A DNA stretch of 64,000 nucleotides from Agriotes lineatus (lineage: Eukaryota > Arthropoda > Insecta > Coleoptera > Elateridae): assembly GCA_940337035.1 (NCBI GenBank), contig CALNHX010003597.1, forward strand, positions 1 through 64,000, written 5' to 3'. Within the stretch, counting starts at the first letter, position 1; every line of letters begins with the position of its first letter. Of the stretch, positions 32,374 through 44,174 are shown in pieces. The position numbers and the translations under genes were made by a program. A model generated the notes under the pieces. That model was not told the DNA's origin. It did no database searches and worked only from the letters and a program-made list of their open reading frames with translations.

Positions 32374-33713
32374 TTAACCCACTTCGGAATTTCGCGTTGC
32401 TCGCCTTGAAGCGGCGACCTTGACCTCGTTCTCGTCCTCACCGCATGCGACGTTGTCACGTTTCTTGCCTCCACTAATCCGTATAGGTTCCTCTAGTTCG
32501 CTGGTAGATTCCTCCTCTCCGCTTTCATTCTCCACTGGATTTTTGTACACTTTCAACCTGGACACGTGCACTTGGGTCGTGAAGTTCCTGTTTGCACCAT
32601 CTGCCACTGTATTAATCCTATAAGTGTCATTCCCTAAATCTCCGGTCACTGTGTATGGACCCTTATATTTTCTTTGTGTTTTTACACGTTCCCCCGTGGA
32701 AACTGGCGGAGAACGCACGTAAACAATGTCTCCGACGTTAAATCCTTCGTGTTTATACCGTTTACGGTCAAACCGCTCCTTATATTTTATCTGATCGTTT
32801 GTAACCTTTTCACGCACTTCGTTCTGTAACTTCGCTGGTAATACGTAATCGTCATTGTTTCCCGCGAATTCCCGTAAAGCACCATCTTGAAAGTTAGCTC
32901 GAAACCCATACAATGCTTCGAATGGCGTTTTCCCTGTAATTTTATTTACCACACTATTCGCGTCCGTTGTACTTCTTTTATGCAACTGTCCCACATTCGC
33001 TCCGTTTTCATTTTCGTTAAAATCGCCGGCGTAATGGTCCTATTCACCCGCTCGCAGACCCCGTTCGCTCGAGGATGTCTTGTGCTATTTAGCACGTGAC
33101 GTATCCCATTACTCGCGCAATACTGTTCGAACCCGTCAGCTGTGAAGCTGGTCCCGCGATCCGTCACAATCATCGCTGGTAGATCAAAATCGTTCACAAA
33201 ATCGCGCAAACACTTCAATGTACTGCTCGTTTTTGTGCTCGGCACCGGCACCGCATAAAGTCTAATAAAACGTGTGAGAGTATCAATTACCACCAAAACG
33301 TGGGCGTTCCCTTGCGCACTTTTCAAAAAGGGGCCTAGATGGTCCAAATGGACTCTTCCCATCGGCCTCTTCGGAGAAGGTATCGGGTGCAACTCTCCTG
33401 CTTGCTTACCTCCAGGTATTTTTACCAACAAGCATTCTACGCACGAACGAATGTGCGGTCTGACGTAATGCCTCACTCCAGCGAACCAATAATCCCTTAA
33501 TATTAAATCCACTGTTCGCTCCACACTAAAATGACCCGCCATATCATGGAATTTAATTACCGTACTTTTCCGCATGCTAGTCGGGATTACAAAAAGTTCT
33601 CGGATTTTCCCGTTTACAGTAATTTCGCGCACTAATCGTCCGTTACGTAACTTGTACTTTTGAACAACCTGTTTTTCGTCTTTGTCACGCTCACTATTCG
33701 GTAACTTGAGCAC
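32374..33713 (-). pseudogene. pol: Integrase region of the minus-strand Ty3/gypsy element
   Basis: Minus-strand reading from 33713: zinc-binding region (KFHDMAGHFSVERTVDLILR, CVECLLVK), then the integrase core with VHLDHLGPF, IVTDRGTSFTADGFEQYC and HPRANGVCERVNRT, which hold the D, D and E. A one-base shift near 32960-32990 moves the C-terminal part (KITGKTPFEALYGFRANF and an HTH/basic tail to 32374) into another frame. A TGA at about 33715 separates it from the RNase H end upstream. Confidence 0.88.
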
Positions 33714-33761
33714 TCATATTATTTCTTGTAACTTATGATCGCTGCTCTGGATTAACAAAAC

Positions 33762-35126
33762 TCACTCCTCTTCTGGCATTATATTGTAAACCTCCAAACG
33801 TTGTTCGTAGATTTCTTCCATCGTGTCCGTGGCTGCTTCCACTAGAGATCTACTCAATGCATCCACGTGCTGCATCTTCTCGCCTTTCCTAAATTTAATC
33901 TCAAAGTCAAATTCCTGAAGTAAATGGCTCCACCTAGCAATTTGTGCGTTTGTAGTTTTTTGCATATTTAAGTACACCAACGCTTGACAATCGGTTACCA
34001 CCGTGAAATGCATATGCAGCAATAATGGCCGCAATCTGTCCATACACCAAACGACCGCCATCAGTTCGAGCCTGCTACTGTGGTATCTCGACTCTGCATC
34101 TGCCGTATTTTTTGACACCGCGTATACCAAATGCATTTCCCCGTCTGCCCCTCGTTGTAACATCATCCCCGCTAAACCAACTGCACTCGCGTCCGTATGC
34201 AGTTCTGTATACGAACTCGGATTATACAGCTGCAAGACCGGCGCTGACGTCAAAGCGTCCTTCAACTCGTCAAACGCCACCTGCTGTTTGTCTGTCCACA
34301 TAAACACATTGTCTTTCCGCCTTAAATCGCTTATCGGTCTCACTTTCACCGCATATCCTTTCACGAAGCGTCTAAAAAAAACTGTTAATCCCAGCCATCG
34401 TTTTACTTCACGCACATTTCCCGGTCGCGGAAAATTCTCTATGACCTTCACTTTCGCTGCACCTGGGGAAATTCCCTCCGCGGATAATTTGAATCCTAAA
34501 AAGTCCACGCTTGAAGCACCAAAATGACATTTGCGTAGCTTCATCGTAAGATTCGCGGCACGGAAGGCCTCGAACACTTGTCGTAACCGCTCCAACATAT
34601 CGTCCCAGTTTTTTGCTGGTATCAGCACGTCATCTAAAAACGCCATCGCGACCTTGTTCCTTAAAGGCCCTAGTACTCGCGTCATTAGCCTAGCAAAGTT
34701 CGATGGACTATTGCACAATCCGAAACACATTCGCGTGAATTCCCCCGTTTCATTTGGCGTAACAAAAGCTGTTTTACACCTAGACCCTTTCGCTAACGGT
34801 AACTGCAAAAACGCGTGTGCTAAATCCAAGGTAGTGAACATTGTACACCCTGCTAAATGTTCAAATTGATCATCCATGTTCGGCAATGGATAATGTTCTT
34901 TCACTGTCTGTTGGTTCAACTTTCGAAAACATACCACCAGTCTTGGCTCGTGTGAACTTTTGGCCACTAATAACACCGGTGACGCGTATGGCGAAGTGGT
35001 ATCTGTCGCAATACCATTTGCCTTCCACTCGCGCACGATTTTTGCGATGGTTTCTCGCTCGTGTGCAGTCACCCGATAAGCTCTCGTACGCACCGGCACA
35101 TTGCTGTAAATTATGTTCATTTCCAT
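33762..35126 (-). pseudogene. pol: Reverse transcriptase and RNase H region, minus-strand Ty3/gypsy element
   Basis: 454 codons between two TGA stops, all in the gag-protease frame. RT blocks: ASPVLLVAKSS, HYPLPNMDDQFEHL, FTTLDLAHAFLQLPL, FGLCNSPSNFARLM and the catalytic FLDDVLIP. RNase H: LHTDASAVGLAGMMLQ, ELMAVVWCMDRLRP and VVTDCQALVYL. All catalytic aspartates are kept. The ATG at 35126 is inside the domain and is not a true start; the frame continues upstream past a TGA at 35136-35138. Confidence 0.9.
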
Positions 35127-35135
35127 TAACTGAGT

Positions 35136-36873
35136 TCAACCTAGTTCGCTTAAGTTTTGCGCGAAACACCCCCGAAATTCGTTCACCAAGCTTGTTAGGT
35201 TTCGCAAATCTCGCTCCGATATTTCTTCACTCACGTTTAATTGTTCACTTGTAATCGCTTCTCTGCATAATTCAATTTCCATCACGCTCATTTCTTGTCC
35301 ACAAATATTCTTCGAATCAATGTTCACACCGAATTCCCGAATTTTGTCTACCTTTTCGCCTTTCACTACGAAGTTTGCATCGTCACTTTCGTTGGCTACT
35401 GGCACCGTGAATTTGCCTCCATTTATGTCCACACTCACGAAGTTTATGCTCCTGGGTTCCAAACTTTGATCTTCCGCGGCAGTTATATCTACTGATTGCG
35501 TGGCAACTGGCAAATTAATTTGCGCAAACGGTTCCTCACTACGCAAACCAAAATGCAGTGCATCGTCTACCCGCACATATGCTAACTCAGGGTGTTCGGT
35601 AAAGTTCTGCCCCAGCAATACACGTAGATTCTGTACCCCACACGGAACCACGTAAAAATTCACATCTTCTACGTTAATTCCATCTAGATTCACTCTAGCT
35701 TTCGCAAAACCCTTGCTGATTACCGCACTGCTTCCGAATCCTGTCAGTCTGTTTTCCGTTTTTTCAATTTTTAATTTTAAATCTCTCGCGGCTTCCTCAG
35801 TCACCGTGCTCACCGTAGCACCAATGTCAATGAAGCATTTTATCGCTTCTTGCTCATTTATTTTAACATTTCGTATGAACTTCGTTGCCGCACTTTCTGC
35901 TAAATTCTTCGGTTCAGTCCCTATTCTCCACACTTGATTCACAGATTTACTTCTCTGCGTCACACGTTCTGGACATTCTCTGCTGATGTGGTCAGGTTTT
36001 TTACATTTAAAACATACCACTTTTCTCGGTTTAGTGCATTCTCTGGCTAAATGCGATGGTTCACCGCAGTTGAAACACTTCCACTTCTCCTTCTTCACTT
36101 CAGGATGCTTTTGTGCATCCGGTATGGCTGGTTTTGTTGCTTCCTGAGGTTCACTTTTCACCCCGACGAAGCTGCTGCTATTGTTTTGGGGTTTGTGTGG
36201 CTTTTCACTTTTTTCTGCCCGGAAACGTCCACCGATTTCTTCGCATTCTTGCAAGTCCTGTAACAACTCCACTTCGTTACCTTGAGTTTTTCCCATTGCC
36301 ACATTACACAAATCGTTGTTCCACAATCCTGCTAAGATTTGCGCTTTGGTTTCTTTAAAACTCAGATTAGCGTCCTTGCACAATTTTAATTTTTCGTGAA
36401 AGTAGGAATTTATGCTTTCACTCCGGCTATGCACCCTCGTTGTCATTCGCTTCCACTTCTCCGTTTGCGACAACTCTCCACTGAACATTTCTTCAAATTT
36501 CTCCGCGAATTCGTCGAATGTTTTTTACTTCTCCCAGTTACTTTCATGCCAATGTTTTGCACCTCCAACCAAATGTGTACGAGCTGTTCACCAAAGTGAA
36601 AGCATCCGGCCACCGGTGCAATAGCTGCATACTTCTTATGTTAGCTATCCACCTTTTTGTTTCACTTTTACTTTCTCCATTAAATGTACTGATTGTCCTC
36701 GTTAAATCAGGCATTATGTGATATGCCATTTGATTTCCCGTAACCGCACTGCCGGCACCACTCGTTTGCCCGGCTGTCACTTGTGTGATAAGTCCTTCAA
36801 ACAAAGCGTCTCTTCGCCTGTTCTCTGCTGTCATAATCTGCATCATTCTGATTACATCACTGTCAGTATTCAC
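35136..36873 (-). pseudogene. gag: Gag and protease region, minus-strand Ty3/gypsy element
   Basis: Gag starts at ATG 36873 (LFEGLITQVTAGQTSGAGSA, TISTFNGESKSETKRWIANI). A one-base shift near 36550 carries the reading into the frame at 36488 (SESINSYFHEKLKLCKDANL). Two CCHC knuckles follow, CFNCGEPSHLARECTKP and CFKCKKPDHISREC. The protease reads CFIDIGATVSTVTEEA: the active-site triad normally D-T/S-G is D-I-G here, which should disable it. The frame ends at TGA 35136 in NLSELG, where most relatives continue with Cys. Confidence 0.88.
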
Positions 36874-37343
36874 TCGATTATTGTGTTAAAGCTTGAACTT
36901 CCCGCCCGATCCAAATTTTCCACCTGTTCAGCCAACATGATGAGGTCGTCGCTCTCGCTGTCACTACCTCTCACTCTCCCACTTTGTCCCTCGCGTTCAC
37001 AGCGCAGTTGCAAAAGCGCCTGGAACCTCTCGAACTCGTCGGTCATCCTCTCGAGAATCTTCGTTCGATTTCCTAAAATGTTCCAATCACGTTCGCTTTT
37101 CCCCTTCTCGTCGACGTGTCGCTACGTCACTTCCTTTCTCGATGCACAAGATGTTCACGCCCCTAACGGTCAAATTACAGGCTGGCGCTCCATCCGTAAT
37201 CGGCCATGTTGACACGTTACCACAGCACTTGAATATTCCGTTTTTCTTGCTTTTTCGCTCGCCTTGGGCACTTGTGGACACGTCCCTCTGCTCTATTTCC
37301 CCCGGAAATCACGCAGACACGGAAGCATCCCACTTCTGAACTA
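36874..37343 (-). other. 5' leader of the minus-strand Ty3/gypsy element
   Basis: Untranslated stretch between 5' LTR and gag. Immediately inside the LTR, read on the minus strand, is TAGTTCAGAAGTGGGATGCT, the likely primer-binding region; the tRNA match is not resolved. Confidence 0.6.
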
Positions 37344-37653
37344 TGTTAAAGATATATTTTCTCACCACTTTAAGACAATATTCTTTATTACGAAAAAATA
37401 TAAAAATTAAGGGGGCACATCTAACACATCGATATTAGATAGCTAAGTTCTTAACTTGTCCTGTGTCCTTATTTGTAACAACTTAATAAACACCACAACG
37501 GTCTCCACCCGCTCAAAACCTCCTTGTTTTGTTCACGTTCGGCGATAGACTCCGAGTTCCCCCTCCCGCACATCCGCTCGTCAACCCCGCGACCCCTAGC
37601 GGCGCACTTCCGTTGCACTCACCCGCGAAACGCTGAATTTAAAATATTTATCA
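37344..37653 (-). repeat. 5' LTR (310 bp) of the minus-strand Ty3/gypsy element
   Basis: In the retro sense it starts TGATAAATATTTTAAATTC and ends CTTTAACA. It includes an 86-base stretch absent from the other LTR. The GATG flank at 37654 is the target duplication. Confidence 0.92.
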
Positions 37654-37657
37654 GATG

Positions 37658-38208
37658 GATAACTCAAGCAATACATATTCATTGCCATTGATGTTTGTTC
37701 TATATTTTGAAATGCATTGTATTTGAATATTATCAGTCTATAAGTTGCCAACAATAGAACCAAGTAAATAAAGCTACTTGTAAGTTAGTTATGCTGAGAT
37801 ACAAACGTTGATCTACATGACATGGACAATGCATAATGGTTCTTTATTACTAAGCCGATGCTTTCAGGAATTTTTGGAATCAGAGCTGCTAACCGTTCCG
37901 TTCGGTCCTGCATTTCTGTTATATTTTTATTATATTTAACCAGTCTCTACACCGCAAGGTAACAAGAGGCTAACGATTATACATATTATATTAATTTATA
38001 AAAATCATCCATAGTGGGTAACCCTTGCAATGGGCAATGGGTGATGAAGATTCTTATTTTAGATACAATAGCTACACAATATCATTAAACATTTAGTTTG
38101 TACTGACGGACTATTGTAATATGATGCTAGTTTCGCCGTACTAATGTTGCGCATTTATTTTAAGAACAACTATGATCATGCACCGTTTAAACCTTCTTGT
38201 TTTTGCAG
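37658..38208. other. Intron ahead of cassette 5
   Basis: AT-rich DNA, nothing recognised until the pyrimidine tract CCTTCTTGTTTTTGCAG (38192-38208). Confidence 0.55.
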
Positions 38209-38498
38209 GTAATGCTGAGCTGTTAAAATTAAAAATGAAATCCGAGTGTTTCACAAGAAGTTTTCTAAACAGTCGAGAACGTATATTTAACAACCAGATG
38301 TATTTATGTCCCAATTGTCCAAAAAGGTACAAGGGAAAGTATACGCTGAAGAGACATTTAAAGCTAGAGTGTGGCAAACAACCTACTAATAGGTGCGACA
38401 TTTGCGGCCAAATGTTTGTTCATAAACATAGATTGTTCAGCCACATCAGGGCATTACATGTATTTAATAACTTTAGCAATAAGGACGAAAGTAAATAG
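38209..38498 (+). CDS. lola: lola alternative terminal exon (cassette 5)
   Basis: The acceptor CTTGTTTTTGCAG is followed by GT, then 95 codons and TAG. An ATG at 38172 is upstream of the splice site and not used. The leader is about 30 residues (NAELLKLKMKSECFTRSF). Finger 1: CPNCPKRYKGKYTLKRH, ending LKLEC; linker GKQPTNR; finger 2: CDICGQMFVHKHRLFSH, ending RALH. A 12-residue tail follows (ending DESK). Its first eleven bases match cassette 4, separated from it by the Ty3/gypsy element. Confidence 0.9.
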
Positions 38499-38800
38499 AA
38501 GTGCAATTGCTAACATATAGGTTACTGACATTTGTTTTAAATAATGCTTCTGCTAAACGTCTTCTACATTTTGCTGTCACATTTATTTTGTTGTGTTTAA
38601 TCTAGTCATTAGTTATATTTAGTTCAATTTTGTTTATTCGCAACCATATATGTAATGTTAACATTCCTGACCCCATTTGAGTGGGGGAAGTCGTACATTT
38701 CAGCCCGCTACTTTCCGCACTCACTTCCCGCTCAAGTGCGGGAAGTGAGTGCGGGAAGCATTTAAACATTGTGGTATACATTTCGGCACCCGTGGCTATC

Positions 38801-39310
38801 TCATTGGTCAATTTAAATCTCTCCTACCAATTATGCGCGGAGTGCTGAAATCAATACCAGAATGTTGAATGGTGCTGAAACGCAGGTCGGAATGTTGCAA
38901 GTTTATTTTGCCCATGCAGTAAAAACATTTGCATAGTGCATCTCGGTGGGAAACAATGGATAAACTAATTAAATTGTCGAACGATGTTTATAGAGGACAA
39001 TTAATGAATGAAGAAAATTTGCAAGATTGGTTAATGGAGTATGAGGAAGAATCCTCTCATTGGTCAATTTAAATCTCTCCTACCAATTATGAGCGGAGTG
39101 CTGAAATCAATACCAGAATGTTGAATGGTGCTGAAACGCAGGTCGGAATGTTGCAAGTTTATTTTGCCCATGCAGTAAAAACATTTGCATAGTGCATCTC
39201 GGTGGGAAACAATGGATAAACTAATTAAAGTGTCGAACGATGTTTATAGAGGACAATTAATGAATGAAGAAAATTTGCAAGATTGGTTAATGGAGTATGA
39301 GGAAGAATCC
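38801..39310 (+). repeat. 256-bp tandem duplication at the MULE left end
   Basis: Two copies start TCATTGGTCAATTTAAATCT at 38801 and 39057. Each contains arm sequence and the start codon region MDKLIKLSNDVYRGQL / MDKLIKVSNDVYRGQL. Only a few substitutions separate them, so the doubling is fairly recent. Confidence 0.92.
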
Positions 39311-41870
39311 TTTACAAATTGGAGGGTTAAATCTAGTTTACAAGATTCTTGTCGGTTTGTTTGTAGGTAACTTAAATTCCTAACCTAAAAACCAGTCTTT
39401 AAGGGCGCAAGGTTTTTTCATGTCATAAATCATTTAACTTTCAGAAAAAATTTCGTCTGCCATCACAGTGATCACAAAAGGGTGGGGAAAGAAGAAAACA
39501 AGAAAGGCAAATAAAAAAATACAGGATGTAAAGCTGAGTTAAGTATCACAGTAAAATTGATGACAAAGGACACTGTGAAAAAAGATGTGTATGTGAAGGT
39601 AAATTCCTACCCACTCTGTTAGTTTATTCTCTAAGTTTCAAGAACTTTTTTTAGCGTGGATATCCAGCCATTATTAGACTAAAAGGAGAGCACAATCATA
39701 CTTTGACAACTGCAGAAGCATCTTCTTTCCTGAGTCCTACGAATGACGTTAGATTGCGTTTTGACTCATATTTTAATGATTATATGGGCATAAAGGAATC
39801 TATTAACTTTAACGAGTCAAAATTGGAATTAGAATTCGGCGTAGATAGCTCACAATTTGCAAATGCAAGAATAAATCCGCAATATCGCACAATACAATAC
39901 TGGTTTAATGAATGGGGAACAGTTAATTTGGGGCCTCGATTTGGAGCAGGTTCGATAGATGTATTGGATAACATTTTACTTTTATTCCTTTTGTGGTAAA
40001 GTATATATATTCTTTTTTATAAAAATTGAAAGAGAAGCAGGCGCTTTATATTAAAGATGTTATAACACTTGAATATCAAGAGAATCCTTACTGTGTTGTA
40101 ATCGTAACTAAACTTATGCAAAGAGCGCATCAACTGGATTTTGCAAAAGATATCGTTTTCGCAGACAGCACCGCCTCTTGTGATGCAAGTGGCCATTCAG
40201 TGACATTCATTTTAACGCCAGGTGCTGTTGGAGCTGTACCTCTCGCTATTTTAATTACAAAAGGTCAATCAGAAGAAAACTATAAAGCTGAATTTGAATG
40301 ATTAAAATCTAGTGTGCCAAATGGCTTCTTTGGTGGTCAGGGATATCCAACAATTTTCGACAGTGATGCGGAAAGAAATGCACTTAGGCACGTTTGGCCA
40401 GAAAGTAAAACGTTTTTATGTCGATTTCATATTTTGCAAGCAGTGTGGCGTTGGCTGTTTGAGAAAAAGCATAACATTGATGCAAAGGATCGCCGTAGCC
40501 TTTACAATGCATTCAGAGACATATTGGCTTCACAAGATATTCTCGCTGCTACCAAGTCATTTTATATTGCAACGGAAAAAAATTATAAAAAACAAGACGA
40601 TGGCGATGGCGAAAGAGTCTCTGACAAAAATGACACACTTGAAATAAATGAACTTTGTGATGGCAAAGTCTCGGACGAAGGTGGGACATTTGGAGATGCG
40701 GTTGAAGATGGGACAGCTGAGTCCTCTGGCAAAGGTGAGACACCTGAAGACTCGACAACTAAAGTAGTGAAAAAATACCCGCAATGGATTGCATATGTAG
40801 AAAATTATTGGAAAAGAAACGAAGACTGGTGCATGGCATTTCGCCATGGAAGTACCCATGGTCATCAGACTAATAATTTTTGTGAAGTAAGCGTTCGGTT
40901 GTTTAAAGACATCGTGTTATCGAGTAATAAAGCGTACAATGTAATTGCTTTAATCGACTTTGCTGTGACTTGCATGGAAAATTATTACCAAAAAAGAATC
41001 AGAAACTTTGTTAACTCAATAAATGCGACTCCGAGATTACTACTAAAACAGCTGTTAAATAAAGCTTCTAGTATTCACAAAGATGATATTTCTTGTATTG
41101 GTGAAAAAATGTATAAAGTTCCTAGTGCGACAAAAAAAGATGAATTTTATTATGTTGATGGAAACGTTGGCGTTTGTACCTGTTTGAATGGTAACCTTGG
41201 ACGATTTTGCAAACATCAGGTAGCAGTTTATTCTTACTACGATGAAACTTTAATTAACGCACCCACAGTATCTGTGGAATCTCGTTATTCTATGGCTAAA
41301 CTAGCGTTAGGCGAAAATGTTCAGCCCATATCATATTACATGCCGTTTGTCTCTAGTGGTCAACATCCCTCAGAAATAATTAAAGAAGCCGATGTAAATT
41401 TAAATATGATTCACCAAAATGAATCAATTTTTACCAACGACAACATTGCATTATCTTCAAAAAATGTTGACGAAACTATTAATCTGGATCAAAATCAATC
41501 TGAAGATGGAGAATTCCAGAAAATCTGCACGCTAATGCAAGAACATTACAAGAAGTTTGGGACCTCAACTTCAACCAGACAGAAATGTTTGCAAAGATTA
41601 AAAAATATTACCACAAAAACAGCATGGGAACCTTTTTTATCCACTGCCGGAAGTTCATTGCCAATTCTTCACAGAAGCAATATGAAGATCAAAGTACAAC
41701 CTACTTCTATTAGTCGACGTAAAGTGGGAATTATCAGGGGGTGTAAAAGACTACCTTTCGGTAGACCACCAAAGGAAGAGCCGAAGAAACCAAAGGAAAG
41801 ACGTCATAATTTAGCAGAAAATGTTGCCAACACTCAAACAAATGCCAAATCCCATGGAGTGGGTCATTAA
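39212..41870 (+). pseudogene. MULE transposase with SWIM zinc finger, intron-split and broken
   Basis: Likely exons are 39212-39366, 39445-39598 and from 39655, judged by GT/AG and by frame (FVC-K-NFVCHHSDHKRVGK joins across the first). The core has FADSTASCDASGHSVTFI and PTIFDSDAERNALRHVWP with acidic residues, then FRHGSTHGHQTNNFCE, and a SWIM finger CTCLNGNLGRFCKHQ at about 41180-41222. The long final frame is 40314-41870 with a basic tail. A TAA sits in exon 2 (about 39510, Lys expected), a TGA at 40299-40301, and the junction near 39960-40030 is also broken. Not active as it stands. Confidence 0.82.
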
Positions 41871-42300
41871 AAAGTAATACCTCTGATTTGCTTCATACCT
41901 ATAATAGTTCATTTGTTTTTATTATTACCCGATGTATCAATTAATAATACAAGTTTTCTATAGTTACGTTTTTTTTTAAGAAAATAGAAGCAAAGTCGAA
42001 AAAATACTGTAGGATACCTCGTTTATAAGGCATTTTCTGGCATTTACTCCCTTAGGGCACTCCAAAAGGCGTCTTATAAAACTCGTATTATAATATACTA
42101 TTACTTATTATAGGAAATAGTTGTTTTTTTCTGTTTCAATGTCTACGTTTCATCTTTTCCTTTTTTGTAATTCAATAAATACTATATTGTCGTTATTATT
42201 TATTATTAAATGTTCCATTTTATCTTTTCAATTACCTACATACATATTTCATTTATTTGAATGAGATAAACCATAAATATGCAAACACTGCTATGATATA
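41871..42300. other. 3' part of the MULE
   Basis: AT-rich, with AATAAA near 42174. No frame of interest. It leads into the right inverted end. Confidence 0.5.
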
Positions 42301-42997
42301 ACATTCCGACCTGCGTTTCAGCACCATTCAACATTCTGGTATTGATTTCAGCACTCCGCTCATAATTGGTAGGAGAGATTTAAATTGACCAATGAGATAG
42401 CCACGGGTGCCGAAATGTATACCACAATGTTTAAATGCGTGCGGGAAGTACATTCCCGACCGCTGAGTAGGTAGGGATACTGGAAATCTTATTGATCCAT
42501 TCATGCGCGTCGCAACCTGTCGTATCATAATATAATAATTTTTCCAATTATTGTTTAGAATAAAGTGGTTGCGAATAAAATAGTATACAAACCTCGACAG
42601 GAAGTTTTCTTAGTCTCGAGATAATAGCTGATTTCGACGCTTTGCGTCTCAATCAGCTAACTAATCTCTCGACAGTAATGAAACACTTCCCATCTCGGGC
42701 TGTAATATACTATTATTCGGTTAGGTAATTAATTACTGCAACTTGAAATAGTGAACACCAACAGTAATTGTGCAGGCTATACTATAATTGTCAATATGGT
42801 ATCTCTTGTGATGCGCTTTGTATTAGTTTTTGACAAATAAATTTCTTGCATTTTGGTTAATAGTTACACGAATTGGATAGTTTTTACACATCAAACTTCC
42901 AGATTGTCACATCTTACTGTTTAAATTTTGCTTCGAATGGTTTTTAATAATTTACTATCTATTAAAGAAGTATGCCCTCAACATTCTTCCTTTTCAG

Positions 42998-43254
42998 GGT
43001 CAATATTTCAGCGAATAAGAAGGAAGCAGAAAAACAATCAGAAAGTACCAGAGTGCGTTGACGGGGTGGGTTTCATATGCCCCACATGCAACAAAATCTA
43101 TCATCATAAGAAAACTCTGAGTAGGCATATGCGTCAAGAGTGTGGAGTTGAACCCGATTTGCAATGCCCATTGTGTCCATATAGAGCACGAAGATCTTAC
43201 GTGTTGAAATCTCATATTAAACATCACAAGGACATATTTGCGTCGCGATTCTAA
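42998..43254 (+). CDS. lola: lola alternative terminal exon (cassette 6)
   Basis: The acceptor TTCTTCCTTTTCAG is followed by GG, then 84 codons and TAA. An ATG at 42928 is before the splice site. The leader is basic (FQRIRRKQKNNQKV). Finger 1: CPTCNKIYHHKKTLSRH, ending MRQEC; linker GVEPDLQ; finger 2: CPLCPYRARRSYVLKSH, ending IKHH. Seven residues follow. AATAAA is at 43388-43393, 60 bases before an interspersed repeat. Confidence 0.9.
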
Positions 43255-43452
43255 ATTTACATATTATTTACTTACGTAATTCAGTAATTTTCAAATCGGC
43301 TTGTATGTGTGTACTGTAATAATATAATTATTGTGATTCTATATGTCATGACACTAAAAACTATTAAATCTAGTCAATTTTAATTCAAATAAATTGTCAT
43401 ATACTAAAAAGCACATTTTATTTATGAGATTAACATAGCATTCCATCTTATT

Positions 43453-44117
43453 ACTTCCTTTTACAATAAAGGAAGTATTGGATTCACCCCAAAAATCGAA
43501 ATTGAGTTTTCAACAGATCTTCACGTTTTAGACTCCCCTGACCCCAAAAAAACATGTCTTTGTTTATTGGTTTTTCTGTGTGTGTGTGTGTGTGTTGTGT
43601 GTTGTGTGTTGTGTGTGTGTGTGTGTTTGTGTGTGTGTCTGTGTGTCTGTGTATCTGTGAACAGAATATCTCAAGAACGAAAATAGGTATGGCGTTGAAA
43701 CTTCATATATAAGTTTTCTGTACTATCTAGATACGACAGCGCGTTTTTGAAGAAAATCGCATAATTGCAAGTATGGTGTTTACTCTTGTGATTTTTCAAT
43801 TTTTTTTCAAACTTCACATTTTTATTAACTTTTTAATGTGTATTGATGTGAGATTTTCCAGTTGAATAGCTCTAAAATGTTTTTTTTTCTTTTATTTATT
43901 AACTCATATTTTAAATAGAACACCCGGTATATTATTACATTTATAAATTCAGCTTAAAATTCTAGAGAAAATTTGTCTCTTGCACTAATGCTCTATTGTG
44001 TAGGGTTTCTGTAGAATTTGTAATTTTTTACAAATGCTTAAAAATTAAAAATCAAATTTTTGGCTAATTATAAGATGATTGTAAAAGGTAGTTGTGTGCC
44101 TGTATCACACCAGATTT
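43453..44117 (+). repeat. Interspersed repeat, direct copy, with hairpin end and (TG)n
   Basis: Starts with the hairpin ACTTCCTTTTAC AATAAAGGAAGT (43453-43476), then ATTGGATTCACCCC, TCTTCACGTTTTAGACTCCC, a (TG)n tract (about 43577-43650) and AAAATCGCATAATTGCAAGT. It ends near ATCACACCAGATTT (44117). The reverse copy is at 45111-45826. No coding frame. Confidence 0.85.
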
Positions 44118-44174
44118 AATTTAAGTATGTTCTAATGCATGTATTTCCATTCTGAATTGTAATAAATGTTGCAG

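Larger units (their letters stand above)
28880..37653 (-). mobile_element. Decayed Ty3/gypsy retrotransposon, minus strand, hit by two P-type elements
   Basis: Inverted orientation: 5' LTR at 37344-37653, 3' LTR at 28880-29031 plus 32123-32195, split by two P-superfamily insertions. A 4-bp duplication, GATG, flanks it (28876-28879, 37654-37657). The internal DNA codes gag, protease, RT, RNase H and integrase in what was mostly one frame, now cut by two frame shifts and three in-frame TGA codons. The two LTRs also differ by an 86-base deletion in the 3' copy, so this insertion is older than the one at 2682. Confidence 0.92.
38629..42582 (+). mobile_element. MULE DNA transposon with long inverted ends
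   Basis: Terminal regions are inverted copies: TTATTCGCAACCA near 38631 against TGGTTGCGAATAA near 42568, and a long inner block including ATTTAAACATTGTGGTATAC and GAATGTTGAATGGTGCTGAA on the left with complements at 42301-42450. Long arms of this kind fit Mutator-like elements. The left arm together with the first coding exon is tandemly doubled with a 256-bp period (38801-39056, 39057-39310). Outermost ends and target duplication are not certain. Confidence 0.82.

Noticed and set aside
34003..34527. A 174-codon plus-strand frame
   Set aside because: It is the complement of the minus-strand RT/RNase H coding region and shows no domain of its own.
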